From Sinonovacula constricta (lineage: Eukaryota; Mollusca; Bivalvia; Cardiida; Solecurtidae), in assembly GCA_007844125.1 (NCBI GenBank), contig CM017567.1, positions 4,283,660 to 4,347,659 of the forward strand: a DNA stretch of 64,000 nt, in the 5' to 3' direction. The notes under the pieces were generated by a model. That model worked only from the letters and a program-made list of their open reading frames with translations. It was not told where the DNA came from and made no database searches. Made by a program: the position numbers and the translations under genes. This document shows, piece after piece, positions 1 to 11,996 of this stretch. The first letter of the stretch is position 1. Every line of letters starts with the position of its first letter.

Positions 1-298
1 AGATTGCTAAGCACAATATATTAAAATCCATGGACTGCTAAGGACAATGGATTTAAACCGGTGGACTGATAAGCACAATGAATTAAAATCTAAAGCACAA
101 TTGAATTTAAATACAATTCAGGATTCAAATATTGTAGATCCAGACCAGCCAGATCGGTGCTGGGAGATGGCTGATCAGGATCTGCACTATATGCCTCTGA
201 TTTTCTACTAATACATATGGTTTCTCTTCTAAGCCATGTCACTAGAAATAGTAATGATTTGTTTTTGTTATTATAAAAGGTAGCATAATAAAGCTTGA
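1..298. mobile_element. Foldback MITE copy with repeated end
   Basis: The hairpin core at 130-210 contains GTAGATCCAGACCAGCCAG and GGCTGATCAGGATCTGCAC, which are inverted complements. The right end at about 278-296 (GGTAGCATAATAAAG) matches the family terminus. On the left, bases 4-95 hold three imperfect copies of the opposite terminus (TGCTAAGCACAAT plus flank) at a spacing of about 32 bp. The window edge may cut the element. Confidence 0.6.
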
Positions 299-1024
299 CC
301 TCGAAACTGCTATATTTTCTAATAAAACATAAAGAAATTCTTAATTATTTGCTTGCAACCTGATGTATTGGCATAATACTAAACATTCAGCTGAAAATTG
401 TGTACATCCTGATTCGAATGTTTCCAGTCAGTGCTCAATGATCTTGATTTAATTTGCCGTAACTGGTTTAATTTGTTCTTAGCTGACTTCAAAATAAAGA
501 GTTTTTTTGATAACATAGAATAAAATGAACATATAATAATTACACATAAATATAAATCATTCAAATGGACATTAAGCTTGACAGCATGTCAATGTCACAT
601 TGAAATTATGAACAAATGTAATGAGATAATTAGTTATTTAAGATTCCTGAAGTAAATTGGTCAATTAGAAAATCAATTTACTGCTATCAATTATTGGAAA
701 ATATGTCTGTTCTGCTATCAAATCTGTGGGTTTTTTTCCTCTTCAATTTTGCCCTTATAGAAAGGATTATATAATGGCATTGTGTGAAGGTACGGGTTCT
801 AGCCTGAAAATACAAGCTGTCAGAAGTTTTTTGTTCATTTAGAAATTACCATGTCTCCTACATAAATAAGGTCTTTATGGTAGACATCTAGTTATTTATG
901 GTGAAAAAAAAAGACCACAGATATAATACTGAGGATACTGAAGACTGCCTTGAATGACAGTTTTGGCCTTAACTAAGCCTAAAACCCATGTTTTGTTGTG
1001 GTGTTGAAATACACCATAGCGACC

Positions 1025-1530
1025 AGTTATGATTATTATAGCAACGTTCAGCAATTTCAATAGAGAAATTCCCCGGACAAATGTCTGGGTAGAAACACCC
1101 ACTAATGAACCACAACAGCTCAGCAGGATGACCTTCCCATATTAAGTCCTTTGCATGGAATGGGAAGGGAAGGGATTTGCCGACATTTTTGTCGATACTG
1201 TGCAGTGACATTTCTATCATTATAGCACAGGGGCAATTATGAGTTGCCCCGGAACTGAACCCGGCTGGTCCATTATACTGACAACGACGAGTCAGGAGTA
1301 ATGCTGTCCCCTTAGCCCCGAGTGTTAGGAGGGAAGCCACTACTACCAACTTTAAAGTCTTTGGTTTGACCCGGCCGGGATTTGAACCTGCAACCTCCCG
1401 ATCGGCAAATCGATGCTCTACCAGTTGAACTATTATTGCTGGTTGCATGGAATGGACTGGAGCCCACACAGTGAGAGCTTAGCAATCTGAGGCAAGGCAA
1501 CAACCACTTACACCACAGGTGCCCATTTAA
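1025..1530 (-). mobile_element. tRNA-derived SINE (family B), interrupted by a family A SINE
   Basis: On the minus strand the right part (1443-1530) is a degenerate tRNA-like head and the left part (1025-1150) is the family B body containing TGTCTGGGTAGAAAC. Other copies at 50.7 and 58.6 kb are continuous here, so the two parts were one element before the family A SINE inserted at 1164-1442. Confidence 0.55.
1164..1442 (-). mobile_element. tRNA-derived SINE (family A) with perfect 13-bp target duplication
   Basis: Read on the minus strand it begins with a tRNA-like head carrying an A box (AGTTCAACTGGTAGAGCA) and a B box (GGTTCAAATCC), then an unrelated body of about 200 bp ending in G/A-rich sequence. 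The bases TTGCATGGAATGG occur on both sides (1151-1163 and 1443-1455), which fixes the insertion boundaries. Two further copies lie at 10.7 and 57.4 kb. Confidence 0.8.
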
Positions 1531-1710
1531 CCCATGTTTGTATTGACTAACTCAGGAGATAGAAGTCAAGGACTCATTCCAGTTAACAGGTGACCTCTCT
1601 CACAGAATCAATAGAATTCTTCTTTGTATAAACTTATAAGTCATCTACCATAAATATATCTTATTAGTCAATTGCCGTGATTATTCATAGATTAATGACA
1701 AGCCCATTAT

Positions 1711-2106
1711 AAAGGGCGTATCCAACAGTTTCCATGTATTTCCATTCTAAGCCATGCTGCACAGTAACCTATTTTCAAACTAAGAAAACCATGTGACCAT
1801 TTTCTTTTAAGGTCATGTTACCAAACTACCATTTAGGTAATCTGCTCGGACATAAATAAGTATTTTTTAGCAGAAATCCCCCATTGGCTATATTATAGTA
1901 TTGGAAAGAATGAACATCTAGAATGATTTATTTCAGAATTTAAACTGCCTTAACAACTAATCATGGAAGGGTTCATTGTCATCTTCACTTAGACTAAAAC
2001 TTAAGTTTAAACTTAGTCCATGCAAAAATTATGACCCAAATCCCCAAACATGGGTAAGACATTGTAATATATATCTGATATCAACAAATTGTTGGATACA
2101 ACCTTT
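1711..2106. mobile_element. TIR element of the GGTGGTATC family
   Basis: The left end AAAGGGCGTATCCAACAGTT and the right end, read inverted as AAAGGTTGTATCCAACAATT, form terminal inverted repeats of about 20 bp. Internal blocks such as AACTAAGAAAACCATGTGAC are shared with copies at 46.8 and 52.2 kb. No coding capacity is seen, so it is non-autonomous. Confidence 0.65.
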
Positions 2107-2719
2107 AATATCAAGATTTAAGCAAAATTCAATACATCATTTATAATGTTGGAAAGTTTTTTTAGAATAGGGAGATAAGCAGACAGCTGTGTCAGCAACC
2201 TGTTTAGCTCGGTGAATCAGTACAGCACTTGTCTTAATTACAGTTATTTACATGTATTGTATCTATAAGCCCACGACTGACATGTTCTCCTAATGTTATG
2301 GTCATGCAAAATCATTAACCCTTTTATTTCTGTAAACACCATTCAACCAATACAGTATACCCCAACCTTTAAGCAAGTATAGGGCTAGTATTAGTGAGCA
2401 TTGAGCAAAATGTTTCATGAAATATGCATCGTAATCTTGCTAACAATGATATAATCTAAAATTTGCTAAATTATTATTTTAAAATATTAACACAACTGAA
2501 GTACTGAAGGTTGATTTTTAAGCATTAATATCACAGCTATAAATTCAAGATAAATATTTTATGATGTTTCTATTGACAAAATTGATAAAAAAACTTAGAA
2601 AAAAAATGATTGTACAGTATTTCAGGTCTCCAAGCATGCTGGATTGTTTAGGCATCATCCACTGCCATTCAATGAATTATGCTGGACACTGTTCAAAGTC
2701 TTATCTAGCAAGTGTGGTT

Positions 2720-2830
2720 ATTATCCCTAAGCCTGTTACACACAATTGATAAGGCTATAGGAAAAATGTGTAGATCCAGATCAGCCAGCTGCCATTAAAA
2801 ACAGGATAACCTGGATCAAGATTAACTGAT
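2720..2830. mobile_element. Foldback MITE copy, truncated
   Basis: It has a terminus-like CCCTAAGCCTGTTA followed by GTAGATCCAGATCAGCCAGC and a degenerate second arm (CCTGGATCAAGATT). Confidence 0.5.
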
Positions 2831-3445
2831 AAATCTTTTGTTATTCTTATAATTACATTTGCATAAAGTTAGCTCTTTGCAGTTCCTAAAAGATTTCATT
2901 GAAATTCTTGAAAAAAAATCAGCAGCTATAGGAATATGCTTCATCTGCTGACATTAACAATTTACAGATTTCTTATGCTCTATTTAGGATAGTTATCTGG
3001 TCTGCTTGGTTGGTTTAAAGCCATCATTATAATCAATACATTTTCTATTATATGACAGCTATTGACAGGCGTGATATATGGCTGAATGTCAGATAAACAG
3101 AGATAAACCCGGCTCCCGGAGGGTTCCGAGAATAATGTACAATTAGCGTGCACAATTAAAAACATTAGCATACAGAGCATTGAGTTTGAACCCAATTTTT
3201 TACCGCAGATACGGAATAATAAAGTTAATGTGCCACAGTGTAATGGTGAACAGTACTATGAAAAGAATGTTTATGCGCACATTGATGGGTATGAAATTAT
3301 CATTACCATAAAGTAGAAGCATCGTTAGATGAGGGAAAGTTTCTACGCTTATCCGGGCAGATTATCATTATAACACTTAGTAAAATCATGTTCTAATAGC
3401 TACAGTCAATTACTGGAGAAGAGATGCGGAAGGTGTAGAAGAGGC

Positions 3446-3578
3446 GGAGCGGTGGTGGTAAAAAAAGTGGTAGTGGTGGTAGTAGTGGTAGCAGTGGAAG
3501 TAGTAGTAATGGTAGTAGTAGTAGTAGCAGCAGTGGTAGTTGTAGTAGCAGTACAAGCAGTACAAGTAGTAGCTGTAT
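3446..3578 (+). repeat. (AGT/GGT)n trinucleotide microsatellite
   Basis: This is an imperfect run of GGT, AGT and AGC triplets over about 130 bp. It has no start or stop context suggesting a coding repeat. Confidence 0.85.
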
Positions 3579-3714
3579 TACAAATGTAGTATCATATCAT
3601 TATCACTTCTATCTGTATAAGGCTGCCTGAACATTTTTCACTATTATAACTCATGCAAATTTGCACTCCTGTGCCTGGATTTTTGCTACAGGCTTTTTAT
3701 TCCCTGTCACCAGT

Positions 3715-3920
3715 TTACCCTTAGCATGCTCCTCTTTGTTAAGAACACCCACCATTGTCAGCTTCTAACACGTCTAGGCATTGGTTACTGTAACTAGAGA
3801 CTCAGCAGCAAATAGTGCAGATCCTGACTAAACAGCCCCCCCCAAGAACTGGCCCATCTGGATCAGGATGCTTTCAGCCTATACCAGATTAATTCACTGT
3901 AAGAAGGTTTATGAGTTAAA
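3715..3920. mobile_element. Foldback MITE copy, near full length
   Basis: The end TTACCCTTAGCATGCTCC matches the family terminus. The core GCAAATAGTGCAGATCCTGA pairs imperfectly with CATCTGGATCAGGATG. The loop holds a run of eight or more C residues. Confidence 0.65.
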
Positions 3921-4324
3921 TACCATTTTACAGGTTCTTGTTAAGGGTTTACTTCTTTTTTATGTTGGAGTTTTTTTCAATGATATTTGTGAGTGATAAA
4001 GTCTGGTATCAAAGTAGCACCAGCCTCCAAACTGGTGTATCATACAAACAGAAGATTCAGAAGATACATGAGTTTGCTTTGGCACTCATTTTTCAATTAC
4101 CCACCACATCTTGCTAGTATGGAAGTTATGTACCACTATTATATGTACATGCCCAAGTTGAATTATTCGAAAATAAAAGAACATCTTGATATTACAAAAA
4201 TATGGTAGTCTTCCTTTTAACTTTATTATTTCATGTTTGGGTCATTATGAGTTATAAATAACTAAATAATGTCATAATCATTTTCATAACAACCACAATC
4301 AACATCATTGTATTATAATTGATT

Positions 4325-4325
4325 G

Positions 4326-4385
<60 letters not shown>
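4325..4385 (+). repeat. (TCA)n microsatellite, about 20 units
   Basis: This is a near-perfect TCA run of about 60 bp. It produces a poly-Met frame on the minus strand that is not a gene. Confidence 0.95.
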
Positions 4386-5524
4386 ATGGCCTCATTAGGA
4401 GCAGAGGTTCCAATAGTACTATGGATAATTCTGAAGTTTCATCAAAATTGAAGCAAAATTGAAGAAGCCCAGACAAAATTGTGTCCACAAATGGACAGAT
4501 GGACAAACTGATTCCATTAACCCTCCCCAAAGCTTTATTAAGGATGGTATACTAAAAAATAATAAGTATGGTTTATTCACAAACACAGAAGGTTCGAAGT
4601 TTAGGGCTCATTTTTTAGAATGACATGACCGATAATTGATGAGCATTTACTATCATTAAGGAATGAATATTCATTCACATTTTAAACCATTCAAGATGTC
4701 CATGTCTGTGAAATATTACACCTTATAAGATACTTTACTAAAGGCAAGGATAGAAGTTGAGACATGAAGAAAACTTTCATCTGCAAATTTATGATGGGGA
4801 AATGGCATTTTACATTATGATATTTCTTTTATGCCTAGCCGTAGTTGAGATGGTTTTGAACATGAATACATAAAATGAAGTACATAAAATTAGGTTCATG
4901 GTTCTTTAAATGTAGATTTAATGATGATATGGTTATGCTTTGAATTTCTAGGGGAACCATTCAACATTGCTTGTCGTAAGTTGTTTTGAAATAACATAAT
5001 TAAAATCATGTAAGTTAATAGTTTCTTAAATTCTAAGGCAAAAAATGGTAGAATTATGATTTTAATCTTTCTTTGATAAATAATGCAGACTTATGATATC
5101 AATCTAAACACATGTAAAACAAATCTTTTATCACTCATTTTTTTTCAACTATTACTTGATAAAACAATAATATTTTACACATATTTTGCATTAAATGCAA
5201 CATTTGTTGTCTAAGAAGCAAAGTAATATCAGCCAATGGCATTTCATGACATTGTCAGCCAACAGTAAAATTAATGTTTGCTTGTTGCAAGACATTACAA
5301 TGGTTGCTGTAGACAGGTATTCTAGCAGCTTAGACCCCTTAAATTCATGTAAAACAGAATCAAGTACATGCCCTTGCGATGCCTATACAACTGTTAAACA
5401 CTGTCCCCCAATGTCTTCACTGTGAACATAAATACAGCCAGCAACATTTCAAACACCATTCTTTCATCCACAAGGTGAATGGGGCATCGTACATTGTAGC
5501 TAAAGGCTGAAAGTCAACAACAGT

Positions 5525-5745
5525 GGAGTCCATGATGAGGTGGTGGACATATATCCTCCAGCATGCTCACCACCTAAGTTTGAGCCCCTGTCAAGCCAAA
5601 GGACTATTCGGTCTTCCTACTGATCTGTGGTTGGTCAGTGGTTCTACCCAGACATTTACCTGGGGTCAACCATTTTATACCTAGACATTGCTTTTATGAC
5701 TATAATTGTATCACTGTGATGAATAAACAAAAAGAAACCAATACA
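5525..5745 (+). mobile_element. SINE, family B
   Basis: A degenerate tRNA-like head (AAGTTTGAGCCCCTGTC as B box) is followed by the family B body with GTGGTTCTACCCAGACATTT and a 3' end resembling GACATTGCTTTTATGACTAT. The body matches copies at 7.9, 43.2 and 51.9 kb. Confidence 0.6.
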
Positions 5746-6429
5746 TGGGTTTGAGTTCTAGTCAACATAAAATCATAAATATATTTTGTATTTTAAAACT
5801 CTTCCTAGGCATTCATATAGCCTTCTTTCATGCAAAAAAAAAGGAGAAGTTTTCAACAAAGTAGAAGTTTTCAACAACATTTCACCAGCCATATATATCA
5901 AAACCTCGTATTATAAGCTTATGTATACTTTAATAGTATACATTTTTTTTCAGCGAAGGGGGAAATACCACGGTGAAGATTTCACTATGTACATGTACAA
6001 TACACATTATAACATCTTGATACTGCTGTAAGGGATGTCTCCAAGATTGTGAAAATCAGACATTTTCTCGTCACCTTTCAATAAGATTAACATGACATTA
6101 CCACATAATCGGCCGCAAATTACTACTTGCTGAAACAAAGTATGCTGTAAAAGCTCTTGCCATCAGCAAGTAGCACTTTATGTTAATTTGAAGAACATAT
6201 GTATTAAGAAACTTCTGGTTTTGTGGTCTGATGGATGAGAGAGTGTTTGTAGGAGAATGTGTTGTCTTTTTCCATATATTTCTTGATGAATGTATGTATT
6301 TTCTCAAAAAACAAAACAAACAGTTCTGTCCTGATAGTTTTTACCTGGAATAAATCAACAGTTTTGCTTCCATTCACCCCAATAAAAACACAAAAAAACA
6401 AACAAAAAACCCTCTTATCATGTGGGTTC

Positions 6430-6540
6430 TATCTCGTTTAGGGCGAGGACTTAATGCAGAAAGGTCTTCAAGCTTGCCAGCGGTGTACTGGTAGCTCAAC
6501 CTTCAGATTTGTCTGGGTCAAAGAATCCTTCACAAATAGA
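6430..6540 (+). mobile_element. SINE family B fragment
   Basis: It contains AGGTCTTCAAGCTTGCCAG and TTTGTCTGGGTCAAAG from the family B body. The head is not recognisable. Confidence 0.4.
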
Positions 6541-6934
6541 TGGGTGTCTCTATAGTGAAAATATTTGGTTGTTGCGATGTATTTCAACAACAAAAACAAC
6601 AACTATCAACTTGAACGATCCGTCATCAATTACATGTGATGTGAGGAACCCAAACATTTTTTTTCTCACCAACAAATATTTCACTGTTATATTTGTATGG
6701 TGATAGACAATGACAATTGTCGTATATTAAACACAATCTTGAATATCATTTAAAAATATATAATAAATACAATCCTACTCACTTACTACAGTGTTCAGGG
6801 ATTTCTAAATCATGAAAATTGCACTGTGTTTGTAACAGCAAAGTGATGTAATTAAACATGGTGCGCAACCATACACATTTCTTAGTTTCTTGCTCACAAC
6901 TTTAACTTCAACAACTGGTTTTAAGCAGAAATTA

Positions 6935-7048
6935 GAGGCAAATTATGTAAATCTTGAACAGACAGCTTCTAGCAGTAGCTGGCTGATCTGGATCTATGTA
7001 ATATGCCTAGGTCTGATCAATTTGTGCTCAGCAAGTTATTTTAACAAT
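6935..7048. mobile_element. Foldback MITE copy, partial
   Basis: The right arm GCTGGCTGATCTGGATCTAT continues into CTGATCAATTTGTGCTCAGC, the family right end. The left arm is degenerate. Confidence 0.55.
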
Positions 7049-7504
7049 CCGTCATGGATCATCCAAACAAATAATCCCAACGATGATAATAAACCATCTA
7101 ATAAATAATGTTTAAAGCTACAACAAACAAATAAAACGTTAAGTTTCTATTATACAAGTGAGAAAAGCCCCAGATAAGCTGAGATCAACTAAGCTCAATG
7201 ATAGAGAGAGTGATTTCTTGCCACCATTTATCCTTCTGAACAGCATCATAATGATCTTAAAGCACATCCAATTAGAGGAGATCAGAGAGATTAACAAGCT
7301 TATAACAATTGGCTAATTAGCAAGGCAGGTTGAGATTGACTCACATAGAGATGAGATAGCAATGAGAGATAATGGTATCAGACAACTACAGCAAGCTTGG
7401 GGGATGGTAGAAGCATCCATTACCCTTAAACATACCTTGTTTGTTAACGGCTCAACTGGCTATTTATTTTTCTAAGAACAACATGCATAATGTAAAAAGA
7501 TATA

Positions 7505-7625
7505 ATGCAAGTGACTTTGTAGCAATAGTGCAGATTCTGGTTAGACTGCTCCCAGAAGTAAGACTGATCTGGATCTACACCTTTTCATTAATAGAATCAA
7601 TTAATGCAGTGGCAAAGAGTAATGC
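7505..7625. mobile_element. Foldback MITE copy, partial
   Basis: The arms GCAATAGTGCAGATTCTGGT and GACTGATCTGGATCTACACC flank a short CTCCCAGAAG loop. Confidence 0.55.
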
Positions 7626-7914
7626 TTGCACCTGCCCCAGGATTTCTCTTTCTAGCAACATCTCTTGTTTTTCATGAGTGACTTCAGAAGTCTATTTAAT
7701 ATTAGTTATACAAAGATGGTATTCATTAGAAACCAACAACAATGCTACTTTCACTGTAACAGTATGACACACCTCTCCCTTTGTCCGACTTAGAGAAAGG
7801 TTGTTTTTTTTTTGTTAAAAATTCAGTCATCATTTGGTTTTTATAAAAATGGAGTTTGCTAAAAGCAGATTAAATTCTGTCTCCACTACAATAGATGACA
7901 TCAACTCAATATAA

Positions 7915-8110
7915 CAGGCGTCTTTGGTTGAGGAGGTAAGGTTATTCACCTGTTCCCTATTCCACAACCATGTGGGTTTGAGTCCATATTGAGATAAAAG
8001 CTAATGTACAGGTAGTTCTAACCAGACATTTATTTGAGGTCTTTTTACTCCATCTAATAAGGCTTAATGTTGTTATAATGTCCATAATAATGTTGCTGCA
8101 ATATATTACC
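7915..8110 (+). mobile_element. SINE, family B
   Basis: The tRNA-like head has GTGGGTTTGAGTCCATATTG as B box. The body has GTTCTAACCAGACATTTATT and a tail with AATAATGTTGCTGCAAT, matching other family B copies. Confidence 0.55.
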
Positions 8111-8829
8111 AAAAAACAACAACACACAACTGACATATCATGAACTAATGTCTGTATAAATGACAGGAAGGGTTATAATGTTTATCGTTTGCTGTGAACT
8201 TAAAATTATTTTCCAATTACTGACATAACTAGTCAGATTCTTGAAGGACTAAATGACTCAGTTCTATGATACGTTCAATAATATGATTATTTAATTTGTC
8301 TCTGGGATGGTTAATTCTATAATATGTCTTATTTTCACAGTTTATTCTTGCCTTTATGTTGCTAAGGAAAGTTGGAAAGAAACTGACAATAAACTATATA
8401 TAACAGAAACTTTCTTATAAAATTAACCATATCATGCAACATCTTATGATAACAGAAAGTTATTAGTTATAAACAAAAAAAGGAGAAAAAAAACAGCATA
8501 GGAAAAAATCCCTGCAGGAGTTCTTTTGTACAGTTAAGGGGATATGAGGCCTGGGGCCTTTGAAAAGGGGAAAATTATGCCGTGTTTTATTACAAAAGGG
8601 CAAAAATGTGCATGTTTAACTTGCTTATTTGCTATTGTACATTTTGTATGTTTTTAAGAAGATCATATCTCTATTTTTCTTGTTCTGAAATTCCTCCACT
8701 AGATCATCATAGTCCAGTTTACTCAATTTATAGAAGGGGATTTTTTTGTTTTGAGGGGACAAACTATTTTCCGAGGGGAAGGGGCCTTTAAACGGCTTCT
8801 TCTATATAGGGTAAAAACCATGAAATGTG

Positions 8830-8957
8830 AAACTGTTAGAGAATTTAGAAGCAAACAGTGCAGGTCCTGATCACATAATTCCCAAGAGACACCAGCTGAT
8901 ATGGATATACACTTTTTGTTTAAGCCTCATCAAAATGTGAAAAGCAGGCTAAGTTAA
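8830..8957. mobile_element. Foldback MITE copy, partial
   Basis: It contains AGCAAACAGTGCAGGTCCTGA, then CAGCTGATATGGATATACAC, and ends AGCAGGCTAAGTTAA, the family right terminus. Confidence 0.6.
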
Positions 8958-9364
8958 TGACCTTAAAGTGCAAAAAAGCAAAATTCCTAATAAATTGGTA
9001 AAATATAATTTTCTCAAACAATAATTATTGATGTCTCATAATTATGTTTATCTCACATACAAAAGGAGCTCAGTGTATATAATTTTTTTTCAAAAAGTGT
9101 AAAAATCTGTTTAACAGGACAGGGTTTATAAGACATCAGAAAACATCATATTACAGTAACCTTATATGGAAAAATACCCATTTTTTAATATGAAAAAAAC
9201 AATGTTTTTTCTAGACCCTGGTCTCGATATGACAAATCTGACAATATAATCCTGTGGATTTAACAACCATACCTTATCATCATTATCCCCCATGTACTTC
9301 TGCACTGGAAATTAATACACAGCTCAGTAGCATGCTGTAAGTTGTTTGCCTAATAATTGATTTG

Positions 9365-9643
9365 CTATTTACCGGCAACGCTCTTGTACATATAAGCTTG
9401 ATAAATGTTCGCCAGAGTGACATAACCCCAGCAAAAGTGGCCCAATAGCTCAGTCATTTTCTCAAATGCTTCAATTTTCCAAATAGAAAAGTTTCCTAAT
9501 ACAGAGACAGCCTTAGACAAAACATGGTCATAATGCGTTTTTCGATTTTTTTCCTTATCACTTACCATGTGGGAAAAAAGTATAATCTTAAAACGTTGCT
9601 TTGAAGAAATATTGCAAGTGACGAAATTTATCACAAAACCCAT
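9365..9643 (-). other. Unassigned 92-codon open frame, possible exon
   Basis: This minus-strand frame starts at an ATG preceded by TTATCTCCCTTCGCTTCT and ends at TAG. Its second half (segment FSIWKIEAFEKMTELLGHF and onward) has coding-like composition, lacks simple repeats and includes many Trp, Tyr and Phe residues. Two donor-like sites fall inside it: CATG|GTAAGTG after residue 25 and GCCG|GTAAAT just before the stop. It could be a first exon of a gene nested in the RECK intron, a fragment of a transposon gene or chance. I recognise no family. Confidence 0.2.
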
Positions 9644-9902
9644 AGAAGCGAAGGGAGATAAGTTGGATATTAATGTTTCTATGTCTTTATCTCGGATGGG
9701 TGCTATCTCATGAATGTGTTTATGGCTGCTGGTTTGGTGCTCGTAATTGGATTCTGTGCTTCAACTTCTAATCTTGATCACTCGTAAAAATGATGCATAC
9801 AGATTCGTAACACTAATAACACTTTCACCGAGGTTTTACTACCATTAAAAACCTAACAAACATTTCCTGACCCTCTTATGATCATCGTGCATTACACATA
9901 TT

Positions 9903-10030
9903 GATTTTTGTAACTCTTCAAATTGGAGATTTTTGTTACTCTTCAAATTGGAGATTTTTGTAACTCTTCATATTTGAGATTTATCTTGTAACTTTTTGTA
10001 TTAGATAATTTCATAACTCTTCATTACAAA
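9903..10030 (+). repeat. Tandem repeat, about 26 bp x 4-5
   Basis: Units resemble GATTTTTGTAACTCTTCAAA. The first three are nearly identical and later ones decay. Confidence 0.8.
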
Positions 10031-10363
10031 AATAATCTTTGTCCTCCTTACATCTCTTTTTGCAAGATTTGTATAGTTTTTGTTTATGAATAGGAGCTTT
10101 TTTCATAATAAAGCATAACAGGTAATAGAGTTTTTTGTAAAAAAATCTTGAGAAATATAGATATAATGTTGATGTTATCCCTCACTGCCATATTTCTTTT
10201 AATCAGCACAAAGAGTAATTTCATGTTTTTGTTGTAAATAACTTACAAAAAATGGTTAAGATGCTATGTTGTATTTAAATAAGCACTTTCTTTTATAAAA
10301 AGTATCTGAATCAGTATAAGATTTTATGGATTTTATTATCTCAGACACAGGACATTTAAAGAT

Positions 10364-10584
10364 GATTAACCCTTAGCTAGCTACATTGTGTTAAAAGTCA
10401 ATGCTTGATTCTCAGAGTTTTTTTGCTTTAATATTACATAAGTTACATGTCAGAGTTGATATGCTTATAAACAGAGACTGAGCAGTAAACAGTATAGAAC
10501 CAGATCAGATCTGTGGGACAGACTGATTTGGATCTACACTATTTGCCTAAGCCTTATAAATATGCAAACAGCAGGCTAAGAGTT
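10364..10584. mobile_element. Foldback MITE copy, full length
   Basis: The left end ATTAACCCTTAGCTAGCTAC and right end AGCAGGCTAAGAGTTAA are imperfect inverted repeats. The core has AGTAAACAGTATAGAACCAG opposite GGATCTACACTATTTGCCT. Confidence 0.7.
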
Positions 10585-10671
10585 AAAGACAGTATTTTAA
10601 AGAAAAAGTTTTAACAATGTTATAAATTCTTACATAATCTTGTGTCATTATTTTTTCCTAACTTATATAAT

Positions 10672-10950
10672 TTTTGGATGGGATTTGGGATTTGCCTGCA
10701 TTTTTGCCAATACTGTGCAGTGACATTTCTATCATTATAGCACAAGGGCACTTATGAGGTACCCAGAGACTGAACCTGACCGGTCCAGTATACTGACACC
10801 AATAAGACAGGCTGTCCCCTTTGCCCCGAGCATTAGGAGGGAAGCCACTACTACCAACTGTAAAGTCTTTGGTTTGACCCGGCCAGGGTTCGAAACCGCG
10901 ACCTCCCAATCCATTAGCCTATGCTCTACCAACTGAGCTATTGCGGCCTG
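10672..10950 (-). mobile_element. SINE, family A
   Basis: The minus-strand head reads CAATAGCTCAGTTGGTAGAG (A box), then GGTTTCGAACCCTGGCC (B box). The body is colinear with the 1.2-kb and 57.5-kb copies. An AT dinucleotide run follows the head side; no clear target duplication was found. Confidence 0.75.
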
Positions 10951-11602
10951 TGTATATATATATATCTTTGGTGATGGTCATCTTATTTTAATGAATCTAT
11001 GGTAACATGTAAAAACAAAATAAGCAGAAAGCAGTAGATGATAAATCACACCATGGTATACTAGAGAAAAATAAAACAAACAGCTTTAAGATAAACAATA
11101 CCCACTTGTTCCCAGAACATGACGGCACAGTGCCACCAGAACAAAAGACCTGCAAGCCATTTATTTACATAATTTCATAAACATCATCAGCGCTGAGGGG
11201 GGCAATGTTTTTTAATTCACTGAGTGGAGGCAGAAGGCTGCTAATTATGTTTAATGAATATGGAGCCATTGAGCTATGAGCCATGGGCCATCGAGAAGCT
11301 GCAACTGATCAACGAATTAAGATAAGAGGACCCAATGGACCTGGCCACAGAGTTGATGAAACTCTCCATATGGTTCTAGAGTAAACAGCGAGTTAACACC
11401 AGTAAACACCATGTCAACAGCTTCCTAGGGCTTCAATCAACACTAAACTCAGCCTCCCTCTCCCCAAGGGTCCATACAACACAACACCCCATATGGACAC
11501 GAGACACCTGTGACAAATGCTTTCATGCGTTAACACACAAGCTAGACGTGGTGTAGCTTGTAGTTTTGGCACAAAGTGGTGGAGGATTTAAGCCAGTGCA
11601 AA

Positions 11603-11996
11603 AGCAGTATGTTTAATTTTGGCACAAAGGAGAATAAGGCAGTCGGTTTATTCCGAAGGCTCTGGCCCTTGGAGCAGTATGTTCAATCTTGGCACAAAAA
11701 AGAATAAAGCCATCAGTTTATTCCGAGTGCTCCAGCCTTTGGACGAAGAAGAATGAGGCCATTGGTTCATTACGAGGGCTTCTTAGCAACATATTTGAGC
11801 TCCAGCCTTTGGAGTAATATGTTCAATCTTGGCACAAAAAAGAATGAGGCCAATGATTCAATACGAGAGCTTCTTAGTAACATAGTAGAGCTCCTGTCAT
11901 AGGAGTAATATTTTCAATCTTGGCACAAAGAAGAACGAGGCCATTGGTTCATTATGAGGGCTTTTTAGTACCATAGTAGAGCTCCAGTCATAGGAG
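11603..11996 (+). repeat. Tandem repeat, 70-91 bp x about 5
   Basis: Units contain AATCTTGGCACAAAAAAGAA and a GGTTCATTACGAGGGC-like block. Later units gained about 20 bp (CTTCTTAGTAACATAGTAG), so unit length changes along the array. Confidence 0.75.

Noticed and set aside
4252..4530. 92-codon frame with a poly-Met stretch
   Set aside because: It crosses the TCA microsatellite and has no other protein-like sequence.
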